Assembly: GCF_035917335.1 (NCBI RefSeq) | Contig: NZ_CP109067.1 | Location: forward strand, 6,385,001-6,449,000 | Reading direction: 5' to 3' | DNA: 64,000 bases | Source of the DNA: Micromonospora sp. NBC_01813 | Lineage (GTDB): Bacteria > Actinomycetota > Actinomycetes > Mycobacteriales > Micromonosporaceae | Shown: piece after piece, positions 9,575-20,653 of the stretch | Layout: each line of letters starts with the position of its first letter | Numbering within the stretch: position 1 is the stretch's first letter | Notes under the pieces: model-generated | Told to the model about the DNA's origin: nothing | Seen by the model: the letters and a program-made list of their open reading frames with translations, nothing else | The model's database searches: none | Made by a program: the position numbers and the translations under genes

Positions 9575-9669
9575 GTTTTGTTGTGTCCGGCAACGTATTC
9601 AGAGTGTGGCGTCCAGCACAAGACCAGTGACGTCATGAGTTTTGTTGCTGGCCATAACAATTCAGCAAC
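9575..9669 (-). promoter_or_regulatory. Candidate ROK operator region upstream of the sugar operon
   Basis: The 297-bp gap upstream of the sugar-binding gene holds no gene. It contains the word GTTTTGTTG twice (9575-9583 and 9639-9647), each followed by a complementary CAAC. The second copy is part of an inverted repeat GTTGCTG (9644-9650) and CAGCAAC (9663-9669), and also of TTGTT/AACAA around GCTGGCCAT. T-rich/A-rich inverted repeats of this kind are typical of XylR/ROK operators. Function is inferred from position only. Confidence 0.5.
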
Positions 9670-9713
9670 GCGCCGGACATCTACCCGCTACCCGGGGAGG
9701 TGAGGGGGAGCGG

Positions 9714-10193
9714 TCAGGGGGTGGCGATCGGGGCGAGGTGGGCGGCGGCCGCGGCCAGCAGATCGGCCGGGGCGAGACTCACCTGCAGGCCGCGGCGACC
9801 AGCCGAGACGTAGACCTCGGCGAACCGCTGCGCCGAGGTGTCCAGCACCGTCGGCAACCGCTTGCGCTGCCCCAACGGGCTGATGCCACCCCGGACGTAC
9901 CCGGTGGTCCGCTCGGCCAGCGCCCGCTCGGCGAGCACCGCCCGCTTGCCGCCCAACGCCGCCGCGAACGCCTTGAGGTCCAACTCCCCGGTGACCGGCA
10001 CGATGCCGACCGCGAGCGCGCCGTCGACCTGCGCCACCAGCGTCTTGAAGACCTGCTCGGCGGCGACGCCCAGGGCGAGAGCCACCGCCGCGCCGTAGTC
10101 CGGGGTGTCCGGCGACACCTGGTACGGATGGACCCGGAAGGGGATCCGCCGCTTGGTCAGCAGCGCCGTCGCCGGGGTCGCCGTTCCTGCCAT
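9714..10193 (-). CDS. ybaK: Cys-tRNA(Pro)/aminoacyl-tRNA deacylase, YbaK family
   Basis: 159 aa, usual YbaK/EbsC length. Signatures are the N-terminal ATPATALLTKRRIPFRVHPY, the conserved lysine in VFKTLVAQVDG, the GGKRAVLA segment, and TGYVRGGISPLGQRKRLPTVLD, which is highly diagnostic of YbaK. The family hydrolyses mischarged Cys-tRNA(Pro) in trans after ProRS error. The start is ATG 10193, since the upstream in-frame codons are not starts; no strong ribosome binding site is visible. It follows the methyltransferase gene by 11 bp and is probably translated by coupling. Confidence 0.93.
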   Translation of the reverse strand: MAGTATPATALLTKRRIPFRVHPYQVSPDTPDYGAAVALALGVAAEQVFKTLVAQVDGALAVGIVPVTGELDLKAFAAALGGKRAVLAERALAERTTGYVRGGISPLGQRKRLPTVLDTSAQRFAEVYVSAGRRGLQVSLAPADLLAAAAAHLAPIATP

Positions 10194-10204
10194 GCCGTGC
10201 GACG

Positions 10205-11530
10205 TTACCGGTCGACCGGCTGGACCGGCTGGACCGGCTGGACCGGCTGGACCGGCTGGACCGGCTGGACCGGCTGGGCGAGCAGGACGGTTGGGGCGCC
10301 GGCCACCCGGGTCAGCACCAGGCTCGCTGGCACGCCGGCCCCGGCGGCGGTCCGCAGCCGCAGGTCGCGGCGCAGCTGGGCGGGGTCGAGCGCGGAGCCG
10401 CGTTTGAGGATCTCCAGCCGCGTGACACCGCGCTCGCGCAGCAGGGTCCGTAGCCGCTTGAGTGAGAACGGCAGCACGTCGGTGATCTCCAGACACCGCG
10501 CGTACGGGGTGTCGACGTGGGTGTCGGCGTAGACGTAGGCGATCGACTCGTCGGCGAGGGCGCCGTCGACGGTGGCGGCGAACGCGGCGACCAGGTGCGA
10601 TCGGACCACGGTGCCGTCCGGGTCGTACAGGTAGCGCCGGACCGGCCCGACCGAGACCGGTTCGGCCCCGTCGCCGGTGAGCTCCACGGCTGCCCGGCCG
10701 GTGCCGTGGTTGGCGGCCCGCTCTGGTCGCAGCAGGGTGGCCCGGCGGCCGACGGCGGCCAGCGGGCCGCACCAGAACGCCGCCTCGACGACGTCGCGGT
10801 CGACGCTGACCCATTCGGCCTCCGCGCCGGGCGGGATCAGCGCGTGGTCGATGCCGGGGGCCGCCTTGACCACGGTCCGCGGCACCCGCTCGGTGAGGGC
10901 GCGGACGAAGTTCCACGACGGCGAGTAGCTGTCCGGGTCGAAGGTTCGCCGGCCGGTGCCGGAGCGCCGGGCCGGGTCGCAGAAGACCGCGTCGTAGCCG
11001 GCGACGTCGATGGTGGTCGCGTCGGCGCAGGTCACGGTGACGAGGTCGGCCAGCCCGGCGGCGTGGGCGTTGGCGGCGGCCAACGCGGCGGTGCCCGGGT
11101 CGGCCTCCACCGCGTACACCCGGATGCCGGCGCGGGCGGCGGCCAGGGTGTCCGCGCCGAGTCCGCAGCCGAGGTCGGCGAGGGTGCGCACCCCGGCGGC
11201 GCGCAACCGGGCGGCCCGGCGGTCCGCGACCACCGCGCGGGTGGCCTGCTCCAGGCCGGTGCGGGTGAAGAACATCCGGCCCGCGACCGGGCCGAACTTG
11301 CCGACCGCGCGAGCGCGCAGGGTGGCCTGGGTGAGGGCGGCGGCGGCCAGTGGCGGCGACACCCCGGCGGTACGCAGTGCGCTGGCCGCCGCGAGCGGGT
11401 CGCCGCCGGTCGGCGCGGTCAGCACCTGCGTCGCCGCGGTCAGGGCAGCCGCACCTTCCGGGGTACGCAGGGCGGCCAACTCGTCCGGGTGCACCGCGAC
11501 ATTGTCCACGCTCGGCCATCGGGCTAGCAC
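10205..11530 (-). CDS. Class I SAM methyltransferase with THUMP-like domain
   Basis: 441 aa from the longest start. The SAM-binding motif LADLGCGLGADTLAAA and the acidic VYAVEAD strand are followed by the catalytic-type VFCDPARR (motif IV) and a C-terminal THUMP-like region (about 310-415). This architecture is found in actinobacterial putative RNA methyltransferases of unknown target. The C-terminus is seven repeats of Gln-Pro-Val made by a 9-bp tandem repeat. GTG 11530 sits inside a CIRCE operator; GTG 11509, giving a product 7 residues shorter, is an alternative and avoids most of that overlap. Neither has a good ribosome binding site. Confidence 0.88.
   Translation of the reverse strand: MLARWPSVDNVAVHPDELAALRTPEGAAALTAATQVLTAPTGGDPLAAASALRTAGVSPPLAAAALTQATLRARAVGKFGPVAGRMFFTRTGLEQATRAVVADRRAARLRAAGVRTLADLGCGLGADTLAAARAGIRVYAVEADPGTAALAAANAHAAGLADLVTVTCADATTIDVAGYDAVFCDPARRSGTGRRTFDPDSYSPSWNFVRALTERVPRTVVKAAPGIDHALIPPGAEAEWVSVDRDVVEAAFWCGPLAAVGRRATLLRPERAANHGTGRAAVELTGDGAEPVSVGPVRRYLYDPDGTVVRSHLVAAFAATVDGALADESIAYVYADTHVDTPYARCLEITDVLPFSLKRLRTLLRERGVTRLEILKRGSALDPAQLRRDLRLRTAAGAGVPASLVLTRVAGAPTVLLAQPVQPVQPVQPVQPVQPVQPVDR
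10216..10278. repeat. 9-bp tandem repeat, 7 units, coding QPV
   Basis: Six perfect copies of CCGGCTGGA followed by one copy with a single change (10270-10278). Read on the minus strand in the methyltransferase frame it codes QPV seven times at the very C-terminus. The unit is a multiple of three, so copy-number change would lengthen or shorten the tail without a frameshift. Confidence 0.95.
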
Positions 11531-11550
11531 TCCGCACAGGCGACTGCTAA
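11524..11550. promoter_or_regulatory. CIRCE operator 1 (HrcA site)
   Basis: CTAGCACTC, nine bases, then GACTGCTAA: 16 of 18 arm positions match the CIRCE consensus (TTAGCACTC, N9, GAGTGCTAA) bound by the heat-shock repressor HrcA. It lies upstream of groES and overlaps the predicted start of the divergent methyltransferase gene. Confidence 0.9.
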
Positions 11551-11557
11551 TCTGCGA

Positions 11558-11584
11558 TTAGCACTCTCAGGCTGAGGGTGCCAG
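11558..11584. promoter_or_regulatory. CIRCE operator 2 (HrcA site)
   Basis: A perfect left arm TTAGCACTC, nine bases, and a degenerate right arm GGGTGCCAG (6 of 9 matches). It follows the first CIRCE after 7 bp, so two HrcA dimers could bind side by side about 140 bp upstream of the groES start. Confidence 0.8.
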
Positions 11585-11725
11585 CTCGCCGGCCCAGGCC
11601 GGGGGGCGAAACGCCAGGCGGACCGGCACCCGCGACGACGGATCCGCCCGGTGGACATGAGGCAGATTGTCGCCGGTCGCCCACGCGGCCGGCACCGAAA
11701 CCTGATACCCCAGGAGGGTATGCCC

Positions 11726-12034
11726 GTGACTACCGCGACCAAGGTTGCGATCAAGCCGCTCGAGGACCGGATCCTGGTCCAGGCGAACGAGGCTGAGACC
11801 ACCACGGCGTCGGGCATCGTGATCCCCGACACCGCCAAGGAGAAGCCGCAGGAGGGCACTGTCCTCGCTGTCGGCCCCGGACGCGTCGACGACAAGGGCA
11901 ACCGGATTCCGGTTGACGTCAACGTCGGCGACACGGTCCTCTACTCGAAGTACGGCGGCACCGAGGTGAAGTACGCCGGCGAGGAGTACCTGGTGCTCTC
12001 CGCCCGCGACGTCCTCGCCGTCATCGAGAAGTGA
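11726..12034 (+). CDS. groES: Co-chaperonin GroES
   Basis: 102 aa, the typical actinobacterial length. It forms the heptameric lid of the GroEL chaperonin. Conserved segments are [14 protein letters not shown], the mobile loop [21 protein letters not shown], and [18 protein letters not shown] 11726 is chosen because AGGAGG (11712-11717) lies eight bases upstream and homologues start at MTTA; the in-frame ATG 11720 is only two bases from that site. Expression is expected to be heat-inducible through the two CIRCE elements upstream. Confidence 0.97.
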   Translation: MTTATKVAIKPLEDRILVQANEAETTTASGIVIPDTAKEKPQEGTVLAVGPGRVDDKGNRIPVDVNVGDTVLYSKYGGTEVKYAGEEYLVLSARDVLAVIEK

Positions 12035-12052
12035 CCTACTGCCAGTGCTGAA

Positions 12053-13788
<1,736 letters not shown>

Positions 13789-13803
13789 CCCGAGCCACAC
13801 CTG

Positions 13804-13861
13804 AATCCGCGTGATCAGGGCAGGGGCGGTCGTCCGCCGCCGGGCCCCGATCACGCGGATT
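13804..13861. terminator. Terminator after groEL1
   Basis: A perfect 13-bp inverted repeat, AATCCGCGTGATC (13804-13816) and GATCACGCGGATT (13849-13861), with a 32-base GC-rich loop that can pair further. It sits 15 bp after the groEL1 stop. Confidence 0.85.
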
Positions 13862-13905
13862 CTGCGTATCGTCGTGCCGCCGGGATCTGCGTATCCTTCA
13901 GATCG

Positions 13906-15552
13906 ATGACGCGAGACGACGTAACGCGAGACGACGCGGCACAGACGAACCCGGCGCAGACCGGCCCGGCACCCGACGGCGCGCTCCCGGCCGACACGGC
14001 CCCGACGGCGGGCCGGGTCCCCGTGTGGCTCGCCGCGCTCGCCGGGGTGGCCGCCGCCGCCGTCGCCCTCGGGCTCGCCGAACTGGTCGCGGTCTTCACC
14101 GGCGCCCGTACGGCACCACTGGTCGCGGTCGGCGGGGTCGTCGTCGACACCGTGCCGGAACCGCTCAAGCAGTTCGCCATCGACGTGTTCGGGGTGCACG
14201 ACAAGACCGCGCTGCTGATCGGCACCGCCGTACTGCTGGCCGGCTTCGCGGCCGGCATCGGCGTACTGGCCGTCCGCTGGCCGGCCGCCGGCGTCATCGG
14301 CGTCGCCTGCTTCGGGCTGATCGGCGTCGCGGCCGCGGTGACCAGGCCGGACGTCGGCCCGTTCGCCGCGTTGCCGGCGCTGGTCGGCGCACTCGCCGCC
14401 GCGGTCGTGCTCTGGTCGTTGATCACCGGCCCGCTGCGGCCCGCCGCCCGCCCCACGCCGTCGCCGGTCGTGCCCGGTGCCGGCGCGGCTGACCGCCGCC
14501 GGTTCCTGACCACCGTCGGAGTCACCGTCGGCGCCGCCGCGCTGGCCGGCGCCAGCGGCCGTTGGCTGGCCCAACGCCGGGGCGTGGCCACCGCCCGGAC
14601 CGCGGTGACGCTGCCCGCCCCGGTCGACGCGGCACCACCCGTGCCGTCGGGTGTGGACCCACCGGCGACCGGGCTGAGCCGCTACGTCACCGCCAACCGG
14701 GACTTCTACCGGATCGACACCGCGCTGGTCGTGCCACAGGTCGACCCGGTCGACTGGCGGTTGCGGATCCACGGCCGGGTGACGAACGAGGTCACCATCA
14801 GCTACGGCGACCTGCTCGGTATGGACCTGGTCGAGCGGTACGTCACCCTGTCCTGCGTCTCGAACGAGGTCGGCGGGGATCTGATCGGCAACGCCCGCTG
14901 GCTCGGCGTACCGGTGCGGGACCTGCTGCTCGAAGCCGGCCCGCTGCCCGGCGCCGACCAGGCTGTCAGCCGGTCGGTCGACGGTTGGACCTGCGGTACG
15001 CCGACCGAGGTGCTGCTCGACGGGCGCGACGCGCTGCTCGCGATCGGCATGAACGGCGAGCCGCTGCCGGTGGAGCACGGCTTCCCGGTCCGGATGGTGG
15101 TGCCCGGCCTCTACGGCTACGTCTCCGCCTGCAAGTGGATCACCGAGCTGGAGTTGACCAGTTTCGCCGACTTCGACGCCTACTGGGTGCCGCGTGGCTG
15201 GTCGGCGCAGGGGCCGATCAAGACCCAGTCGCGGATCGACACGCCTCGGCGCGGCGGCGAGTTGACCGCCGGCCAGGTGACGGTGGCCGGGGTGGCGTGG
15301 GCCCCGCACCGGGGGATCAGCGCCGTCGAGGTACGGGTGGACGAGGGTCCGTGGCAGCCGGCGACCCTGGCCCCGGTCGTGTCGGTCGACACCTGGGTGC
15401 AGTGGGTCTGGCAGTGGCCGGCCACCGCCGGCGAGCACCTGCTGCAGGTACGAGCCAGCGACGGCGACGGCGTGACCCAGCCGCAGGAGCGAACGCCGGT
15501 AGCCCCGGACGGGGCGACCGGCTGGCATTCGGTCCAGGTGACCGTGGCGTAG
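13906..15552 (+). CDS. Membrane-anchored molybdopterin oxidoreductase (sulfite-oxidase fold)
   Basis: 548 aa. Residues about 38-170 form four to five membrane helices. A twin-arginine-like DRRRFLTTVGVTVGAAALAG segment then leads into an extracellular sulfite-oxidase/YedY-like domain. The molybdenum-ligand cysteine is C317 in TLSCVSNEVGG, followed by NARWLGVPV and the C-terminal Mo-co dimerisation-like domain. Acceptors for this family are unknown; no haem domain is present. The first 20 codons contain a direct repeat giving MTRDDVTRDD. It is absent from this position in the mycobacterial gene order, so it looks inserted between groEL1 and the whiB gene. Confidence 0.92.
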   Translation: MTRDDVTRDDAAQTNPAQTGPAPDGALPADTAPTAGRVPVWLAALAGVAAAAVALGLAELVAVFTGARTAPLVAVGGVVVDTVPEPLKQFAIDVFGVHDKTALLIGTAVLLAGFAAGIGVLAVRWPAAGVIGVACFGLIGVAAAVTRPDVGPFAALPALVGALAAAVVLWSLITGPLRPAARPTPSPVVPGAGAADRRRFLTTVGVTVGAAALAGASGRWLAQRRGVATARTAVTLPAPVDAAPPVPSGVDPPATGLSRYVTANRDFYRIDTALVVPQVDPVDWRLRIHGRVTNEVTISYGDLLGMDLVERYVTLSCVSNEVGGDLIGNARWLGVPVRDLLLEAGPLPGADQAVSRSVDGWTCGTPTEVLLDGRDALLAIGMNGEPLPVEHGFPVRMVVPGLYGYVSACKWITELELTSFADFDAYWVPRGWSAQGPIKTQSRIDTPRRGGELTAGQVTVAGVAWAPHRGISAVEVRVDEGPWQPATLAPVVSVDTWVQWVWQWPATAGEHLLQVRASDGDGVTQPQERTPVAPDGATGWHSVQVTVA

Positions 15553-15578
15553 CCACGGGATGGTCGATCGGCCTGCGG

Positions 15579-15971
15579 TCAGGCCGCGGCCTCGTCGTGG
15601 CGCTGGGCCGGGATGGTCGACTTGTGCGGCCGACCCAGCCGGGCCTCCAGCCGTTGGACGTCGACCCGGTGCCGGCGTCGGTCGGCGAGGTCCTCCCAGC
15701 CGACCGCGAGCAGTCGCAACCGCTCCGATTCGCTGAAGCCGCCCCACACTCCGTACGGTTCGCGGACCGCGAGGGCATGTGCCGCGCACTCGGCGCGTAC
15801 CGGGCAGGTCCGGCAGACCGCCTTGGCGCTGGACTCCCGGCGGGTGCGCGACGAGCCGCGTTCGCCGTCCGGGTGGAAGAACTGCGCGCTGTCGCGGCCC
15901 CGGCAGGCGCCGAGTACCTGCCACTCCCACAGGTCGACGATAGGTCCGGGCAGTCGGCGTACATCCGACAT
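15579..15971 (-). CDS. whiB3: WhiB-family iron-sulfur regulator, WhiB3/WhiD type
   Basis: 130 aa. Four cysteines (C23, C53, C56, C62) ligate a 4Fe-4S cluster, and the turn GVWGG (74-78) precedes the basic DNA-binding tail. The sequence LPGPIVDLWEWQ..., FFHPDGERG and EPYGVWGGFSESER follows mycobacterial WhiB3 and Streptomyces WhiD closely, and the position near groEL1 and the bldM-type gene fits. WhiB3-type proteins bind sigma factor region 4 and respond to redox or control sporulation. ATG 15971 has GGAGG upstream; the longer frame is not credible. The C-terminus is about 30 residues longer than in WhiB3. Confidence 0.93.
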   Translation of the reverse strand: MSDVRRLPGPIVDLWEWQVLGACRGRDSAQFFHPDGERGSSRTRRESSAKAVCRTCPVRAECAAHALAVREPYGVWGGFSESERLRLLAVGWEDLADRRRHRVDVQRLEARLGRPHKSTIPAQRHDEAAA

Positions 15972-16214
15972 CAGCACCCCTCCTTCCGCGCGGCAGCCGT
16001 GGACAGCTCGTAAGTCGGACCGGGCGGCCGGCCGCGCAAGCGCATCGGTCCTTCGTGTCACTCGAGTACCCGCCAACCTCGCGGCTCAATCCCCTCGTGG
16101 TGATGGGAGGTCGGCGAGCGGACAGCCGTACTGACTTTTCATCTTTTTTCGTGGCAAAGCGTGTGAGTGAGTGCGCCTCGCGTGATCTCCTGCTGACGGG
16201 AGAGGGGAGACAGC

Positions 16215-17180
16215 GTGCGTAAAGTGCTCGTATGTGTACGGACGGTTGCCGCAGCTCAGAACATCACCGCCGCGGCGGCCCGGCTCGGGCTCTCCGGCGC
16301 CGTCCGGACCGCAGTCTCTGAACCTGAGGTGATGCTGCGGCTGTCCGAGCGGTCGGCGGAGATCGTGCTCGCCGACACGGCATTGGCGCGGCCGGACAGC
16401 GCCAGTTTCACCCGTCGGGTGTTGGCCCGGTCACCCGGCAGTGTGATCGTGCTCTTCGGTGGCGAGGACCCGCAGGTGGCGTCCGCCGCGATGGCCGCCG
16501 GCGCCCGTGGCCTGATCAGGAACGCCGACGACCTGGTGAGCGTGGTCGCCAAGACGTTGCTGCTGCTGGCCGCGCCCGGCCGGCACGTGCCAGCCCTGCT
16601 GACCGAACAGTCGGCGACCACACCCGTCGCGGCGGTCGCCGCGCCGACCCTGCCGGAGGTCGCCACGGTCGGCGCGGCCAGCAACCACCGTCCGACGACC
16701 GCCGCCGGGGGAGCCGATCCCGCTGCCGATCCCGTCAGCGGAGCGGATCCCACCAGTGGGGCGGATTGCGTCAACGGCGGCGACCCGACCAGCGGGTCGA
16801 CGGTGGTACCGAACCAGCGCGACGACGCCGCCGCGACGAATCCGGCCAGCGGCCCCGCCCAGCCGACCACCACCGCGACGAACCCGATCCGACCGGCGGA
16901 CCCGGCGCGGCTGGCAGACCCGACCAGAAAGACCGACCCGGCCGGAGCCGCGACGTCCGTCGGCCCGGTTACCCCGTTGCGCCGCGTCGGCCTCACCGAG
17001 CGAGAGCTTCAGGTGCTGCGCGGCATGTCGGAAGGCAAGAGCAACGGCGAGATCGGCCGGGAACTGTTCGTCTCCGAGGACACCGTCAAGACACACGCCC
17101 GGCGGCTGTTCCGCAAACTCGGTGCGCGCGACCGGGCACACGCCGTGGCCACCGGCTTCCGCAGCGGACTGGTCGCCTGA
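16215..17180 (+). CDS. BldM-like orphan response regulator with long linker
   Basis: 321 aa. The C-terminal LuxR-type HTH (about 257-321, LTERELQVLRGMSEGKSNGEIG and SEDTVKTHARRLF) is nearly identical to BldM of Streptomyces, and the locus is the bldM position next to whiD. The N-terminal receiver keeps D54 (IVLAD) but has lost the acidic pair (V8, R9), the Thr/Ser switch (Phe) and the Lys (R102), so ordinary phosphorylation is unlikely. About 130 residues of Ala/Asp/Pro/Thr-rich linker with repeats of GADP-type units separate the domains, whereas BldM is about 200 aa. GTG 16215 has GGGAG upstream. Confidence 0.88.
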   Translation: MRKVLVCVRTVAAAQNITAAAARLGLSGAVRTAVSEPEVMLRLSERSAEIVLADTALARPDSASFTRRVLARSPGSVIVLFGGEDPQVASAAMAAGARGLIRNADDLVSVVAKTLLLLAAPGRHVPALLTEQSATTPVAAVAAPTLPEVATVGAASNHRPTTAAGGADPAADPVSGADPTSGADCVNGGDPTSGSTVVPNQRDDAAATNPASGPAQPTTTATNPIRPADPARLADPTRKTDPAGAATSVGPVTPLRRVGLTERELQVLRGMSEGKSNGEIGRELFVSEDTVKTHARRLFRKLGARDRAHAVATGFRSGLVA

Positions 17181-17204
17181 GCGCGACCGGCCGCACCGGC
17201 CAGC

Positions 17205-17636
17205 TCAGTGCTGCTGCTCCGGACCATCGCCGTCGCTGTCGTCATCGTCGTCCGACTCGTCGTGCAGCGTGTCGTGCACGCCGTCGGCGTAGCCCCGGGC
17301 GTACTCCCAGGTGACGTAGTGATCCGGGTCGGGATTGAACGCCGGCTCGTGCACCCGTGGCCGACCCGAGTTGAGCAGATGCCGCAGGTTGCCGCGCAGC
17401 AGATCCCAGTCGAAGTAGTGCGGCTCCCGGCAGTCCTCGCACTCGATCACCAGGCCCCGGATCCCGACCGCACCCAGCAGGGTCTGGTAGACCTCCAGGT
17501 CGGCCAGGTCCTCCAACACGTCCTGCCGCTCGGCAGGGGTCAGCGAGTCCGGCTCCCCGTCGTCGGTGAGATCCTCCAGCCCGGCCGCCGGGTCGGCGGG
17601 GTCGCCGCTGAACGGATCGATCGGCTCCTCGTGCAC
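17205..17636 (-). CDS. DUF5319 family acidic protein
   Basis: 143 aa, strongly acidic, with C-terminal runs of Asp. The core ECEDCREPHYFDWDLLRGNLRHLL has a CxxC pair and matches the actinobacterial DUF5319 family (Rv3412-type), always found close to guaB2. No catalytic motif is visible and the function is unknown. It is convergent with the BldM-like gene (24-bp gap) and divergent from guaB. Confidence 0.88.
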   Translation of the reverse strand: MHEEPIDPFSGDPADPAAGLEDLTDDGEPDSLTPAERQDVLEDLADLEVYQTLLGAVGIRGLVIECEDCREPHYFDWDLLRGNLRHLLNSGRPRVHEPAFNPDPDHYVTWEYARGYADGVHDTLHDESDDDDDSDGDGPEQQH

Positions 17637-17743
17637 CCCTCCACCGTAGTCCCATCCGTACCAGCCGCGCCCGCCCCACCCGGTGCGTCAGCCTGCGCAG
17701 GTGGGCGCGGCGCGGTCGGCGGCCGGGCCGGTGGGTACGATGA

Positions 17744-19465
<1,722 letters not shown>

Positions 19466-19534
19466 CCTTCACCGTCGATCAACCGGTGGCGGCCGAGCCG
19501 CCGGTGGGTCGACCTGTCCATAACGGAGACACCC

Positions 19535-20653
19535 ATGCGTGACGTGGTCGAGATCGGGCTGGGCAAGACCGCGCAGCGCGGCTACCACCTCGATGACATC
19601 GCCATCGTGCCGAGCCGGCGCACCCGGGACGTCGACGACGTCTCCACCGCCTGGCAGCTCGACGCGTACCAGTTCAAGATCCCGTGCGTGGCGCACCCCT
19701 CGGACGCGACGATGAGCCCGGCGACCGCCGCCCAGCTCAGCGGGCTCGGTGGGCTCGGCGTGCTCAACGTCGAAGGGCTGTGGACCCGCTACGAGGACCC
19801 GAGCAAGATGCTCGGTGAGCTGGCCGCGTTGGACGACGACGCCCCGGCCACCAAGCGGCTGCAGGAGGCGTACTCCGAACCGATCCGGCCCGAGTTGATC
19901 GCCGAACGGGTCCGGCAGATGCGGGCCGGCGGCGGCACGGTCGCGGTCCGGGTGTCGCCGCAGCACACCCTGGCGTTGGCGCCGGTGATCCTCGACGCGG
20001 GCGTCGACATCCTGGTCATCCAGGGCACCCTGGTCTCGGCGGAGCACGTCTCCACCACCGACGAGCCGCTGAACCTCAAGGAGTTCATCGCCGACCTGGA
20101 CCTGCCGGTCGTGGTGGGCGGCTGCACCGACTACAAGACGGCGCTGCACCTGATGCGTACCGGCGCGGCCGGCGTGATCGTCGGCATCGGCGCCGACGAG
20201 TGGTCGACCACCGACTCGGTGCTCGGCATCCGGGTGCCGATGGCGTCGGCGATCGCCGACGCGGCCGCCGCCCGCCGCGACTACCTGGACGAGACCGGCG
20301 GCCGGTACGTGCACCTGATCGCCGACGGTGACCTGCAGACCTCCGGCGACATCGCCAAGGCGTTGGGCTGCGGCGCCGACGCGGTGATGCTCGGCGAGCC
20401 GCTGTCGCTGTGCGCCGAGGCACCCGCGTCCGGCGCGTGGTGGCACTCGGTGGCCAGCCACCCGAAGTTGCCGCGTGGTGCCTTCGGGGTGGCCGGCGAG
20501 CCGCTGGGCGACATGGAGCAGCTGCTGTTCGGCCCGGCCGATGAGCCGGACGGCCAGCAGAACCTCTTCGGCGGGCTACGCCGGGCGATGGCCAAGTGCG
20601 GCTACCGCGACCTGAAGGAGTTCCAGCGGGTCGGGCTGGTCCTGGACCGGTGA
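19535..20653 (+). CDS. guaB3: GuaB3 family IMP dehydrogenase-related protein
   Basis: 372 aa. A TIM barrel of the IMPDH/GMP reductase family without a CBS insert. At the catalytic loop, where GuaB has GPGAICTTR, this protein reads GADEWSTTDS, so the catalytic Cys is replaced (probably by Ser). NAD/phosphate-site strands ([32 protein letters not shown]) are kept, and the ending KEFQRVGLVL is the GuaB3 signature. A paralogue follows guaB2 in mycobacteria and Streptomyces. Activity of the Cys-less actinobacterial group is uncertain; a regulatory or altered nucleotide role is possible. Confidence 0.93.
   Translation: MRDVVEIGLGKTAQRGYHLDDIAIVPSRRTRDVDDVSTAWQLDAYQFKIPCVAHPSDATMSPATAAQLSGLGGLGVLNVEGLWTRYEDPSKMLGELAALDDDAPATKRLQEAYSEPIRPELIAERVRQMRAGGGTVAVRVSPQHTLALAPVILDAGVDILVIQGTLVSAEHVSTTDEPLNLKEFIADLDLPVVVGGCTDYKTALHLMRTGAAGVIVGIGADEWSTTDSVLGIRVPMASAIADAAAARRDYLDETGGRYVHLIADGDLQTSGDIAKALGCGADAVMLGEPLSLCAEAPASGAWWHSVASHPKLPRGAFGVAGEPLGDMEQLLFGPADEPDGQQNLFGGLRRAMAKCGYRDLKEFQRVGLVLDR

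Noticed and set aside
10201-10280. Tandem CCGGCTGGA units as a CRISPR-like array
   Set aside because: Units are 9 bp, contiguous, without spacers, and encode a peptide repeat in a gene.
11720-11722. ATG as groES start
   Set aside because: It is only two bases from AGGAGG; GTG 11726 has correct spacing and agrees with homologues.
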